This document shows, in pieces, positions 35,530 through 44,691 of a stretch of DNA of 64,000 nucleotides (position 1 is its first letter; each line of letters begins with the position of its first letter). A model generated the notes under the pieces. That model saw nothing but the letters and a program-made list of their open reading frames with translations. It had not been told where the DNA came from and searched no databases. Where the stretch lies: contig CANDGI010000015.1 in the NCBI GenBank assembly GCA_947384285.1, positions 1 through 64,000 on the forward strand, in the 5' to 3' direction. Both the position numbers and the translations under genes were made by a program. The DNA comes from an uncultured Lachnospiraceae bacterium (GTDB lineage: Bacteria > Bacillota > Clostridia > Lachnospirales > Lachnospiraceae).

Positions 35530-36504
35530 ATGGGAAAATTGAGAATTGCCATGTACCATTATGTGAGAGACTTAAAATACAGCAGATATCCAGAGATAAA
35601 AGGTTTGGATTATAAGTTGTTTAAAGAGCAAATTGATTTTTTTTTAAATCATTTTAAAATTGTCACTATGGAGGAAGTGATAGAGGCATGTAATTCAGAG
35701 AACAGCAAGCTTCCAGAAAATGCACTGTTATTGACGTTTGATGACGGATATATAGATCATTTTACAACGGTTTTTCCAGTGTTAAAAGAAAACAAAATAC
35801 AAGGTTCTTTTTTTATATCGGGAAAAACATTTTCAGAAAATGTGCTGTTGGATGTAAATAAAATACATTTTATTCTGGCGAGTGCAGATATCCGGGAAAT
35901 AGTAAAATCTATGCTTGATAGGTTGGATTTTTACAGAAAAGAATTTTCGGAAAGTGGCATTTTGTCCAATGAAGAATTATTTGCAAAGTATGCCATTGCA
36001 AGTAGATTTGACAGGAAGGAAACAGTATTTGTAAAAAATATTTTACAGAATGTTTTGCCGGAAAATTTGAGAAGGATTATTGCAAGTGAATTATTTGAAA
36101 AATATGTACAACTGCCGGAAAACGTATTTTCTAAAGAACTGTATATGAGCAGGGATCAGATTAAATGTATGAAGGATGCAGGAATGTTTATCGGAATTCA
36201 TGGGTATGACCATTATTGGTTAGGAAAATTACAGGAAGATGAGATGAAAGCAGATATTGATAAAGCATTGGATATCATGTCTGATTTTATTGAAAAAGAC
36301 AGTTGGGTAATGAATTACCCATATGGTTCTTATAATGAGGATGTTGTAAAATATGTAAAGGAACGAGGGTGTGTATGTGGTTTGACCACAGAGGTTAGAA
36401 TTGCAGAGATTGGTAAAGACAACCGGTATTTGCTTCCAAGATTAGACTGTAATGATTTTCCGCCCAAAAGTAATAACTATTTAAATTTTGAATGTTATTC
36501 ATAA
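35530..36504 (+). CDS. Polysaccharide deacetylase family protein (NodB-like)
   Basis: Protein of 324 residues with the NodB homology pattern: MYHYVRD at the start, LLTFDDGYIDHFTTVFPVL with the metal-binding Asp pair, GSFFISGK, and GIHGYDHYWLG with the second metal motif (usually HTxxH, here HGYDH). No signal peptide or anchor is seen, so it acts in the cytoplasm, consistent with removing an N-acetyl group from a sugar precursor during glycan assembly. AAAGGAG lies before the ATG at 35530. From here the DNA becomes more AT-rich. Confidence 0.82.
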   Translation: MGKLRIAMYHYVRDLKYSRYPEIKGLDYKLFKEQIDFFLNHFKIVTMEEVIEACNSENSKLPENALLLTFDDGYIDHFTTVFPVLKENKIQGSFFISGKTFSENVLLDVNKIHFILASADIREIVKSMLDRLDFYRKEFSESGILSNEELFAKYAIASRFDRKETVFVKNILQNVLPENLRRIIASELFEKYVQLPENVFSKELYMSRDQIKCMKDAGMFIGIHGYDHYWLGKLQEDEMKADIDKALDIMSDFIEKDSWVMNYPYGSYNEDVVKYVKERGCVCGLTTEVRIAEIGKDNRYLLPRLDCNDFPPKSNNYLNFECYS

Positions 36505-36545
36505 ATCTATCATTATTAAAATTTCAAAAAATAGGAGAAATATAT

Positions 36546-37589
36546 ATGAATATATATGATAAATATTTTGATTTCAGAATGGCAACTATAGATGATATAG
36601 ATGAGATTATGTTATTTCTTAAAAAAGTATGGTCAGAAAATCACATATTGGCCAATGACCGGAAACTTTTCCAATGGCAGTATGGAAATGAGCAATTTGG
36701 AGATAAAAATGCAATAAATGTAGTGCTTATGTTGGATAAGAACAAAAAAATAGCTGGCATGAATGGTTTTATACCTTATGCGGCATTACCAGAAGAACGT
36801 TATGTATCTAGTGCTATTACGGTGGTGAGACCGGATTTAGAAATACCACAATGCGGAATAGAGTTGATAAAAAGATTTAAAGAGATAGTACCCGCGAAGG
36901 CATATTATAGTTCTGGCACAAACCCACGTACTATGATTCCTATTGGAAAACGGATATTTCATTATGAGACAGGTATTATGCAGCAGTATTATATGATAAA
37001 TAATAAGTTTACTGATTTTAAGGTGGCACGTATAAACCACCATGTTTCATCAGAATACTGTCATACCGAAATTTTATTAAGGCCGTTACAAAATATGTCA
37101 GAAGCAGAGAAATGTTTTAAATTTGAGAGGAAAGAAGAAGGACAGGGTTATAAGTCAAAAGAATTTCTTGATAAAAGATATTTTAAACATCCAGTTTATC
37201 AATATAAAATATATGGAGTTCAAGGTGCAAAGGAACAGGCATATTTAGGTATATTAGTTGGGCGGGAGATAGAAATTCATAAACATAAAATACTGAGACT
37301 TGTAGATTATATTGGCAATCTAACATATATTGGAAGCCTTGGAACAGCATTACATCAGCTTATGGATAAAAATGATTATGAATATATCGACATGATGGTG
37401 GGGACACTGCCACGGGAATTAATGAGCCAGGCAGGATTTTCCTTGCGTGAACTGGAAGACACTAATGTGATACCGACTTATTTTGAACCTTTTGTGCAGG
37501 AAAATGTGAATATCTGGTATCAGAAGAGTGATCCAGATATTGTGATCTTTAAAGCAGACGGTGATCAGGATAGACCCAATAGACGGTAA
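36546..37589 (+). CDS. GNAT-like acyltransferase
   Basis: Protein of 347 residues. The start (FDFRMATIDDIDEIMLFLKKVW) and the segment NVVLMLDKNKKIAGMNGFIPY are typical of the GNAT fold; the C-terminal half looks like a second, weaker GNAT-type domain. Such enzymes in nonulosonic acid clusters add acetyl or longer acyl groups to amino sugars. Start chosen at 36546 because TAGGAGAAA lies upstream. Acceptor unknown; given the acyl module nearby, an acyl-ACP or acyl-CoA donor is possible. Confidence 0.65.
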   Translation: MNIYDKYFDFRMATIDDIDEIMLFLKKVWSENHILANDRKLFQWQYGNEQFGDKNAINVVLMLDKNKKIAGMNGFIPYAALPEERYVSSAITVVRPDLEIPQCGIELIKRFKEIVPAKAYYSSGTNPRTMIPIGKRIFHYETGIMQQYYMINNKFTDFKVARINHHVSSEYCHTEILLRPLQNMSEAEKCFKFERKEEGQGYKSKEFLDKRYFKHPVYQYKIYGVQGAKEQAYLGILVGREIEIHKHKILRLVDYIGNLTYIGSLGTALHQLMDKNDYEYIDMMVGTLPRELMSQAGFSLRELEDTNVIPTYFEPFVQENVNIWYQKSDPDIVIFKADGDQDRPNRR

Positions 37590-37864
37590 TAGAAATCTTT
37601 TGAGGTTATGGGAGATATTAGTAAGCAGAGAACTTGACTTGGAGGAGATAAAAAAGTACATCAAAATCAGATATCCGGCACGACAAACGCATGAGTAAAT
37701 AAAATGTGAACAAAGTCTTCCATAATCCGTTGTAATTAGGAAAAGAGTCGAAAAATTGACAAAGTAACTTCTGCCTAGAAATTTGCCGAAATTAATTCAG
37801 CTTTGCTCATGGAGAGGCCTGAATTGAGTTTGGTAATTGAGAAAAATGGATTTGGGATAAAAAA

Positions 37865-37978
37865 CTAAAGATATTCTCTCAGAATACCGATATAATAAAA
37901 AGATGATAGGATGCCATTTTAAGACGCATGGAGGTGCTGTGAAGAAAAACAGGGATAGCATGCAAGCTATCCTTTTTT
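37865..37978 (+). ncRNA. Candidate small RNA, copy B
   Basis: CTAAA (37865-37869), 17 bases, CCGATAT (37887-37893) resembles a sigma-28 promoter. GATAGGAT (37905-37912) and GACGCATGGAGG (37923-37934) follow, then a clean terminator: 7-bp stem (37953-37959 with 37966-37972), 6-base loop and six T. Same order and spacing as the locus at 18936-19049. It may be a short regulatory RNA of the flagellar regulon or the leftover leader of a lost flagellin gene. Confidence 0.45.
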
Positions 37979-37987
37979 GTTTTATAG

Positions 37988-38032
37988 GATGATGTTTGGG
38001 TCAAACAGCCTCGGCCGGCACTTTGAAAACTT
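37988..38032 (+). repeat. 45-bp dispersed repeat, copy 1
   Basis: About 38 of 45 bases match 42745-42789. Shared core GGGTCAAA-AGCC...CGGCACTTT. Probably the end of a lost mobile element; in this copy a transposase remnant follows 70 bases later. Confidence 0.7.
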
Positions 38033-38101
38033 CACACAAATATAGTTAAAATGTTTGCTTTCTGAATATAATGGAATTATCAGAAAGGCGGTGCAGCAAT
38101 A

Positions 38102-38296
38102 GTATTTCGTACAAACAGTTCACAGCAATTGTCCCTTACAGATATTACAAATTCATTAACTTCCCGGGAACAGAAAGCACTGGAAGATTCCTGGGCTAAA
38201 ATTTTTGCGGAAGATATTTCTCTTCTATTAAGAGGAAGAAAGATTCCGCGTCATTTATTTTGGCCGGGTTCAATCAAGAAATCCCGTTACTGTTAG
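38102..38296 (+). pseudogene. Transposase remnant, IS1182-like N-terminus
   Basis: 64 codons read VFRTNSSQQLSLTDITN and EDSWAKIFAEDI before a stop. The NSxQLSLxD and SWAxxFxxxI spacing is like the N-terminus of IS1182-family transposases. The rest is frameshifted and broken. Confidence 0.45.
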
Positions 38297-38654
38297 GCCA
38301 ATGTCTCGAAATGTAATGGGACAAAACTGGTTCGTCAGCTGAAACATTATTATCGTTAAATGATTCCTTTTCAAAATATCAGATGGCAGGAATAGAACAT
38401 TACACGAATCAAAAAAGATATTGAGCGGGAAGCCATTAAGATTATAGTTATCGATAAATGAAATGAAGAACTATTTTGATATGTTTGACAATACGGCTAT
38501 TGCAGAATATTATATAGACCGGAAAAATTTGTACATCAAATTCATATAGGCGTTGATGATATATTCCCATTGCCTGCAAATAGTAAATATGTACAAGGCC
38601 AGAAAGGATTATCAGCAGAGATTATCGCAGAGAAAATAGGAAAGGAATATTGTA

Positions 38655-40460
38655 ATGATTAGGGTAGCTGATTATATTGTAGATAAAATATACAACGAAG
38701 GTGCAAAAGATATATTTATGGTAACGGGGCGAGGGATATTGTTTCTCTCCGATGCAGTTGCTAAACATGTTAAAATGCAGGCTGTTTCTGTTCATCATGA
38801 GCAGGCAGGCGCATATGCGGCAATGGCATATGCGCAATCTAATAATAATATAGGAGCCTGCTTGGTATCTACGGGCTGTGCTGCATGTAATGCAATTACT
38901 GGTGTATTATGTGCCTATCAGGATTCTGTTCCATGTATTTTTATTTCTGGGCAGAATATGCTTTCAGAAACTACTTATTATACTCAAAAATCTATTAGAA
39001 CATATGGTTCCCAAGAAGCAAACATAGTGGCTCTTGTTAAACCGATTACAAAGTATGCTGTAATGCTGACCGATCCTAGCAGGGTTGTATATGAACTGGA
39101 GAAGGCTCTATATATCATGAGAGCCGGCAGGCCGGGACCGGTATGGATTGATGTCCCATTAGATATTCAGAATGCCCGAATAGAAGTTGATAAGTTACAA
39201 CATTATTCTAGACAGGGCGCAATAAAGTTACCTAGCGATATACATTATAGAGAGGCTGTGCCCAGAGATGAAGATATAAGATATATTTTTCATGAATTAT
39301 ATCAAGCGGAGCGTCCGGTATTTTTATTAGGTAATGGAGTAAAAGCATCAGGAGCGACAGAAAATGTCAGGAGATTAATTCAGAAAATTAAAATACCGGT
39401 AGTCTATTCTCCAGCGGCCGCTGATGTATATGGTTCGGCTAATCAATATTCAATTGGATCGGTAGGAAGTATAGGAGGAACAAGGGAAGGAAATTTTGCG
39501 GTGCAGAATGCAGATTTAATAATATCTATTGGATGTGGGTTATCATCGGTTATAACAGGAAACCTGTTTGAAAAATTTGGAAGAGAAGCAAAATTGATTG
39601 TAATTGATATTGATAAGGAGCAGCATACAAAAAACGAACTAAAAATAGATAGGTTGATTTTAGCTGATGCATTAAAAGTAATTGAGGCATTGAATCAAAC
39701 GGATTTTTATAAAAAATATAATGAATGGGTTGAAAAATGTCTGCATTGGAAACAAATTTTCCCGCTTGGGTTAAAAAGGGATGGTGATGTTCCGGATTTG
39801 TATTATTTAGCAGAAATATTGAATCGGCATATGCCTGAGAATGCAGCGGTTGTTTGTGATGCCGGATATGAGGAATTAATAATTCCATCGTCTGTACATT
39901 ACAATCTAACACAAAAATGTATTCATCCTTGTGCACAGGGAGCTATGGGATATGCCCTTCCGGCTGCAATGGGCATCTGGATGGATACAAAAGCCCCTGT
40001 TATAGCTATAATAGGAGACGGCTCCATAATGATGAACTTACAAGAATTACAGACTATAGTGAGTTATCATATGCCAATAAAAATATTAGTTATAAATAAT
40101 AATGCTTATGCTGTCATTAGAAAACGGCAGCAAGACTTATTCAGGACAAGAACGATAGGGACGGACTGCACGAATGGGGTAACGGTTCCTGATTTTGAGC
40201 GGGTTGCAAATTGTTTTAATGTGAGGTATGAACATATTTCAACAATTGATGAGTTGAATAGTAAACTTACAGACATATTATTTAGCGATGAATCAATTTT
40301 GTGTGAGATAAATTGTGTTACAGATCAACGGTATTTGCATATGTCAGTTGCCAGGGGAATAAATAATAAAATTGTCCATCGACCGTTAGAAGATTTATCA
40401 CCTTTTTTAGATAGGGAAACATTTTTAAATGAAATGATAGTAAAACCTATAGATCAATAG
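38655..40460 (+). CDS. ThDP-dependent enzyme, acetolactate synthase-like
   Basis: Protein of 601 residues with the three domains of the acetolactate synthase/pyruvate oxidase family. Catalytic Glu49 (HHEQAGAYAA), central Rossmann-like domain (about 200-340), and the ThDP/metal motif GDGS (454-457) to NN (481-482) are complete. Such enzymes join a two-carbon unit from pyruvate to an aldehyde or keto acid. In glycan clusters, relatives such as YerE attach an acetyl branch to a sugar. Here it sits before an acyl carrier protein and a second NeuB, so a glycan role is more likely than branched-chain amino acid synthesis. AGGAAAGGA precedes the ATG. Confidence 0.85.
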   Translation: MIRVADYIVDKIYNEGAKDIFMVTGRGILFLSDAVAKHVKMQAVSVHHEQAGAYAAMAYAQSNNNIGACLVSTGCAACNAITGVLCAYQDSVPCIFISGQNMLSETTYYTQKSIRTYGSQEANIVALVKPITKYAVMLTDPSRVVYELEKALYIMRAGRPGPVWIDVPLDIQNARIEVDKLQHYSRQGAIKLPSDIHYREAVPRDEDIRYIFHELYQAERPVFLLGNGVKASGATENVRRLIQKIKIPVVYSPAAADVYGSANQYSIGSVGSIGGTREGNFAVQNADLIISIGCGLSSVITGNLFEKFGREAKLIVIDIDKEQHTKNELKIDRLILADALKVIEALNQTDFYKKYNEWVEKCLHWKQIFPLGLKRDGDVPDLYYLAEILNRHMPENAAVVCDAGYEELIIPSSVHYNLTQKCIHPCAQGAMGYALPAAMGIWMDTKAPVIAIIGDGSIMMNLQELQTIVSYHMPIKILVINNNAYAVIRKRQQDLFRTRTIGTDCTNGVTVPDFERVANCFNVRYEHISTIDELNSKLTDILFSDESILCEINCVTDQRYLHMSVARGINNKIVHRPLEDLSPFLDRETFLNEMIVKPIDQ

Positions 40461-40468
40461 TTAGAGTA

Positions 40469-41117
40469 GTCTCGGAAACTTGATGAAAATATTGAAAAAA
40501 TTCAAGTTATACAAGAGTGTACGAGATGCAATTAGGAGATAGATATTATAGGAATTGAGGTCGCTGTCCCAGCCCCAAGAGGCATCTGGGTCCGGATAAT
40601 GCCTCGGAAGCGAAGCATATTTCTGGTGTGAAAGAGGATGGTCAGGGCGAGGCGGGATATGTCCATTGGGGTTGAAATGTGTATGGACAGATGAGAAGAA
40701 AAAAGAGGATAAAAGAGCGCAGGATCAGAGGCTGGTTTGAAGCAGGTCTTCCGGTATTGGAATAAAAAGGCGCAAGAAAGCGAATGACAGCATCCGTGTC
40801 GAAAAGCCGAAGTTTTCCCGAGGGGAAGCAAGTTTCGATTGGAGCCGGATTCTTTCAGAAGAGTCAAAAGTAGTTTTTGCGTTAGCGGGAAAGCAGTGGT
40901 ATTTCCGATTGATTTGCCAGTACTTAATCATCGTGCGATACCTCCTTGTAAGCAAGTTGAGGTGGAATACTTCTTAATCATCAAATATGCCGCACAATTC
41001 AAAAGAAATGTCAATAGTTTTTTGAAAATAAATTCAAATTGTCACTCCCGATAGGGAGGATAAGAAAATAAAAGAAATGAAAAAATGGTAATTTGGGCTT
41101 TGTCGAGTTTCCGAGAC
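40469..41117. mobile_element. Non-coding element of about 650 bp with terminal inverted repeats
   Basis: The ends GTCTCGGAAACTTGA (40469-40483) and its reverse complement (41103-41117) match at 14 of 15 bases. They bound DNA with no gene, and the element lies between the ThDP enzyme and the acyl carrier protein. No clear target duplication is visible. It fits a MITE or an internally deleted insertion sequence, and it separates two genes that otherwise would be one operon. Confidence 0.5.
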
Positions 41118-41146
41118 CGCCTAATTAAAGAAAGTGAGGAGAAAGA

Positions 41147-41386
41147 ATGACAAATTTACAAAAGTACAATCAGGCATTTTGTGAATCATTTGAACTAAAA
41201 GAGGAGCAGCTGGAGGAATTGACCTATCAATCAATAGCAGAATGGGATTCCGTTGGGCATATGAGTTTGATAGCGGCGATCGAAGACGCATTTGATATTA
41301 TGATGGATACGGATGATATCATAGAGTTGAATTCCTATGAAAAAGGAAAGGAGATACTCACAGAAAATTACGATATTGTTTTTTAG
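41147..41386 (+). CDS. Acyl carrier protein
   Basis: Small acidic protein of 79 residues. Ser35 in WDSVGHMSLIAAIED corresponds to the phosphopantetheine serine of the DSxxxxxL motif. It is not the housekeeping AcpP (which has LGADSLD), so it is a dedicated carrier. It precedes the second NeuB by 23 bases. It is the natural partner for the FabZ-like dehydratase, the acyl ligase and LuxE/LuxC encoded 7-10 kb upstream. AGTGAGGAGA precedes the ATG. Confidence 0.88.
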   Translation: MTNLQKYNQAFCESFELKEEQLEELTYQSIAEWDSVGHMSLIAAIEDAFDIMMDTDDIIELNSYEKGKEILTENYDIVF

Positions 41387-41409
41387 TTTATTTGAGGGGT
41401 TGAGACATT

Positions 41410-42441
41410 ATGGCAAAATGTGTTTTAAAAGATGGTACTATCGTTCAAGATTATGGACAACCATATTTTGTGGCAGAAGTGAATACAAGTCATTATGGAA
41501 AGATAGAAATTGCAAAGCAATTAATAGATGCTGCTGTTGAAAGTGGCTGTGATTGTGTAAAATTCCAATCATGGTCGGCATCGACCTTATATTCACAAAC
41601 ATATTATGACCAGAATCCATTTGCAAAGCGGATGGTATCAAGGTTTGCATTTGATGCGGCGGTCTTAAAAGAACTTTCACAGTATTGTTTGAAAGGAGGA
41701 ATTGCTTTTTCATCTACCCCTTATTCCAGACAGGAGGTAGACTTTCTTGTTGATGAATGTAATGCACCGTTTATAAAAATTGCATCAATGGATCTGGATA
41801 ATGATAAATTTCTTGAATACATTGCAAATAAGCATATACCGATTGTATTATCAACTGGAATGAGTACGATAGAGGAAATTGATCATGCTATTAATTTATT
41901 GGCTGACCTACACGTGGATAATTTATGTATCCTGCACTGTATTTCTGTATATCCGCCAAAGGGAAAGGATATTAGATTGAAAAATATAGAAGGCTTACGA
42001 AAAAAATATCCAGAGTATCCGATTGGGTTTTCAGATCATTCATTGGGCGATGAGATGTCTATAGCGGCTACGGCTTTGGGGGCATGCCTGATTGAAAAAC
42101 ATTTGACGATGGATAGAAGTAAGATAGGTATGGATAATCAAATGGCAATTGAACCGATGGAAATGAGGGAATTAATCAGGCGTTGTAAATTAGTCAACGA
42201 AGCTTTAGGAAGTGGAAGCCGTGTTTTGTCTGATGATGAAATTGTTCAAAAGAAAAAGATGCGGCGTAGTATAGTTGCGTTGTGTGATATAAAAAAAGGA
42301 ATGGTTATACAAGAGGATATGTTATGTGCAAAGCGTCCAGCGAGTGGTCTCCCATTATGTATGTGGAACAATGTAGTTGGTAAAAAGGCGCGGAGGGACA
42401 TTATTGCGGATACTGTTATTTATCAAGAAGACATTGAATAG
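41410..42441 (+). CDS. Second NeuB-family synthase, diverged
   Basis: Protein of 343 residues with the NeuB barrel and SAF domain: FVAEVNTSHYGKIEIAKQLIDAA, VKFQSWSAS, FSSTPYSRQEV, LSTGMSTIEEI, LHCISVYPPKGKDI, GFSDHSLGDE, EKHLTMDRS. The usual GVNHNG loop reads NTSHYG and the YPTP motif reads YPPKG, so the acceptor is probably different from that of the NeuB at 24310. It should condense a PEP unit with an aldose or modified sugar. A second NulO is plausible, since strains that carry two NeuB genes often make two acids. Confidence 0.85.
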   Translation: MAKCVLKDGTIVQDYGQPYFVAEVNTSHYGKIEIAKQLIDAAVESGCDCVKFQSWSASTLYSQTYYDQNPFAKRMVSRFAFDAAVLKELSQYCLKGGIAFSSTPYSRQEVDFLVDECNAPFIKIASMDLDNDKFLEYIANKHIPIVLSTGMSTIEEIDHAINLLADLHVDNLCILHCISVYPPKGKDIRLKNIEGLRKKYPEYPIGFSDHSLGDEMSIAATALGACLIEKHLTMDRSKIGMDNQMAIEPMEMRELIRRCKLVNEALGSGSRVLSDDEIVQKKKMRRSIVALCDIKKGMVIQEDMLCAKRPASGLPLCMWNNVVGKKARRDIIADTVIYQEDIE

Positions 42442-42446
42442 CAACG

Positions 42447-42749
42447 TTGATTGTATCGTCGTTGGAGTCTTCGCAGCTGGAACGTATATGTACAGATGCT
42501 GGATACGTGCTGTTGAAAAATATTTATGCGGGGAAAATGGAAATGTATCTGGAACTAAGTGACACGGAGCGCCCGGTGACGACATTGCCGATGAACAATA
42601 TGTATGGCTGGTCTATCATAAACAGTCATTTTGTGGTCGGTGTGTCGATCCTCCTGACAGATCATGGACTGATGCAGAAGGAATTCTGGAGATTTATGAA
42701 AGGGCAGTCTGCGACCCCATTTGGCGCCGGGATAAACTTATTAAGATGA
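42447..42749 (+). pseudogene. Truncated copy of the acyl ligase
   Basis: Reads DAGYVLLKNIYAGK then LSDTERPVTTLPMNNMYGW and SIINSHFVVGVSILLTDHGL, matching GYVLLKTNYDK, LDETERPITTLPMNYTYGL and SIINSHFLVGAALLVTDKGL of the ligase at 30785-32194. The nucleotide loop between the first two blocks is deleted, and the match ends at about 42735. It shows that the acyl set was once duplicated. Confidence 0.8.
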
Positions 42750-42789
42750 TGTTAGGGTCAAATAGCCGTGGTCGGCACTTTAAAAACGT
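42745..42789 (+). repeat. 45-bp dispersed repeat, copy 2
   Basis: Matches 37988-38032 at about 38 of 45 bases and begins right where the ligase remnant ends. Confidence 0.7.
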
Positions 42790-42835
42790 TTACTATGATA
42801 CAGGAGGAAATGGTATTGAAGTCCTGCAGCTTTCA

Positions 42836-42882
42836 AGGAAATGGGCAGAGCGATTTCACAAAAATCGCTCTGCCCATTTCCT
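42836..42882. repeat. Long perfect hairpin, 21-bp stem
   Basis: Arms 42836-42856 and 42862-42882 are exact complements with a CACAA loop; pairing extends a further five bases after one mismatch. No T-run follows. The remaining gap DNA (42790-43089) shows only a 48-codon frame from 42810 that the hairpin crosses, which I do not consider a gene. Confidence 0.75.
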
Positions 42883-43089
42883 CGAAGGTTATCAGAATTT
42901 CCATGCAAACTATTGGGAACGTTGCAGCTTTCTTTGGTCCTGAATTACTTTTTTGATTTTCAAATCGCTTTCATCCAGGCATAGTGCCTGGATTTTCCAA
43001 TCGGGTCATTGCGCGATTCGCTCCAGTAACGTAGATTTGTGAGTTTCTTGTTTGCGGCATAAAGTTGGTTTTTCCAATGTTTGCATTTT

Positions 43090-44667
43090 TTAACCCCTTC
43101 CTTTGAATTTTTGTTCTTGTACCCATTTTAATGCTTCCATGGCCGCTTTGCCAATATATGATGTTGAAATCATTTGACAACGTACCCGCGCATTTTTTTC
43201 ATCCCATTCAATGCAATAACCATCTTGTTTTTTCCGCTTAATCCGTGTTCCGGTGCTGAGACGCAAAGAAAAGAGATCGAAAAAACGTCTTGGGCCGATA
43301 CCAACAAATTCAACAAACTCCAACTTATTGTTTTCCCTGGCCAAAGTAATCGAATCATCATATAATTCCAATGTATGGCTTTTGGGATAGGGTTCAATAT
43401 ATACAACCCTTTTTATCCCGGCAGAGATGATATGCTTTGCGCAATTATGGCATGGGAATGTGCTGCAATATAAGGTGGCTCCATCTACAGAAATTCCATT
43501 TTTAGCGCAGGACATAAGAGCGGACATTTCTGCGTGGACGGGTCTGCCGTATTCTGTTAATTCTTTTAGGGATGAACGGAGTATGGCATCCCGCGACTGG
43601 ATTTTAAGACTTTCTTCCTCCTCTGATTTTCCGTTAAATTTAAAAATATTCACTATTTCATCTACAATTTTCTGCAGATTTATTTTATTAGAGTCATAAC
43701 CGCGGGTATAGTCTCGCCCATCTGGAAAATCGTTGTAGTTAGAATCAGGCCAGTATTGTCCGCCGCCAAAGCAAGGGACATCATTTGCACCAGTAGCTAT
43801 AATATCATGATTTTTTGCAATGACAGCACCAACCTGGCGGGAGAGGTCTGTCGATCTCAATCCTGAGGAATAAGCCATAAACATCGCATATTCATCAAAA
43901 GTTGGTGTAATAAATGGATGTCCAAAAATAAGGTTTAATATCCTGTCTATTTGGAGCTTTAATATATCTTTTCTTTTAATTTTGTTATTTTTTGAATCAT
44001 GGTCATTATATACATTTGCGGAGAGATGAAAATCTGCAAGTTCAAAAACTGCCCGTGTATGCTGGCCAAAAGGCGTCGTTTCCTCCATATCACGTTGGAT
44101 CAGTTTCCTTGCATCAGCTTTTCCCATATTTTTTTCATCTGACAGATATTTAATGCGGCATTCTTCGGATTCATTGATGACAAACATGTAAAATCCGATG
44201 GGGTAAATTTCCCTCAATTTATCTACTTCATCAGGATGCTTTAACGAGTCTACAATAAAAGCCATTTTGGGAATTTGGATTTGCGCTGCATCTTCCTGGT
44301 TCATAGTTTTTGATTTTTCCTGGCGGATTCGGTTGATGCAATGAGCCACTCCAGAGGCGAGAGTATTATAAGGGCCAGACGGTGATTGTTTTCTAAGTTC
44401 ATTTCCCTGATCCATTAATTTATTTGTTCATGCATGAGAATTAGAAGATATTTGTTCAGATATTCCACCTGGAATAGAAGGTTCAATGAGCTGCTTTGAA
44501 ATTTTTATAACTGTAGAATCATATCCAAAGTTCTTCAATTGGTTTGTGATTAAGTCAATTACTGTTGAAATATTGGTGCCAACTGCGCAGGCTAATCCAA
44601 TAACCAGTTCGCTGTTGGCTAATTGGCCACTCATTTCATACTTGGTTATCGTATCATTTTCTCCCAT
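43090..44667 (-). pseudogene. Anti-phage dCTP deaminase (AvcD-like), in-frame TGA
   Basis: If the TGA at 44428-44430 is read through, this is one 525-residue protein. The N-terminal part (44431-44667) has the P-loop-like segment ELVIGLACAVGTNISTVIDLI; the C-terminal part is a zinc deaminase with HAEMSALMSCA and CSTFPCHNCAKHI (His, Cys, Cys ligands). This layout is that of the AvcD/DCD anti-phage deaminases that drain dCTP. The second half begins only 15 bases after the TGA in the same frame and its ATG (44415) has no ribosome site, so a single nonsense change is the simplest reading. GAGGAG precedes the ATG at 44667. Not a pseudogene if TGA is suppressed. Confidence 0.75.
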
Positions 44668-44691
44668 AAAACTCTCCTCATTTTCGGCATA

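Larger units (their letters stand above)
37590..38654. other. Decayed region between island genes
   Basis: No intact gene. It contains, in order, short open remnants (to about 37700), candidate small RNA copy B, a 45-bp dispersed repeat (37988-38032), a transposase remnant (38102-38296) and further short AT-rich frames up to the ThDP enzyme gene. It looks like a place where mobile elements have come and gone. Confidence 0.6.

Noticed and set aside
38655-40460. Housekeeping acetolactate synthase ilvB
   Set aside because: No ilvN, ilvC or other branched-chain genes nearby, and the setting is the glycan island.
42810-42956. 48-codon peptide behind AGGAGG
   Set aside because: Spacing between AGGAGG and ATG is only two bases and the frame crosses a perfect 21-bp hairpin in decayed DNA.
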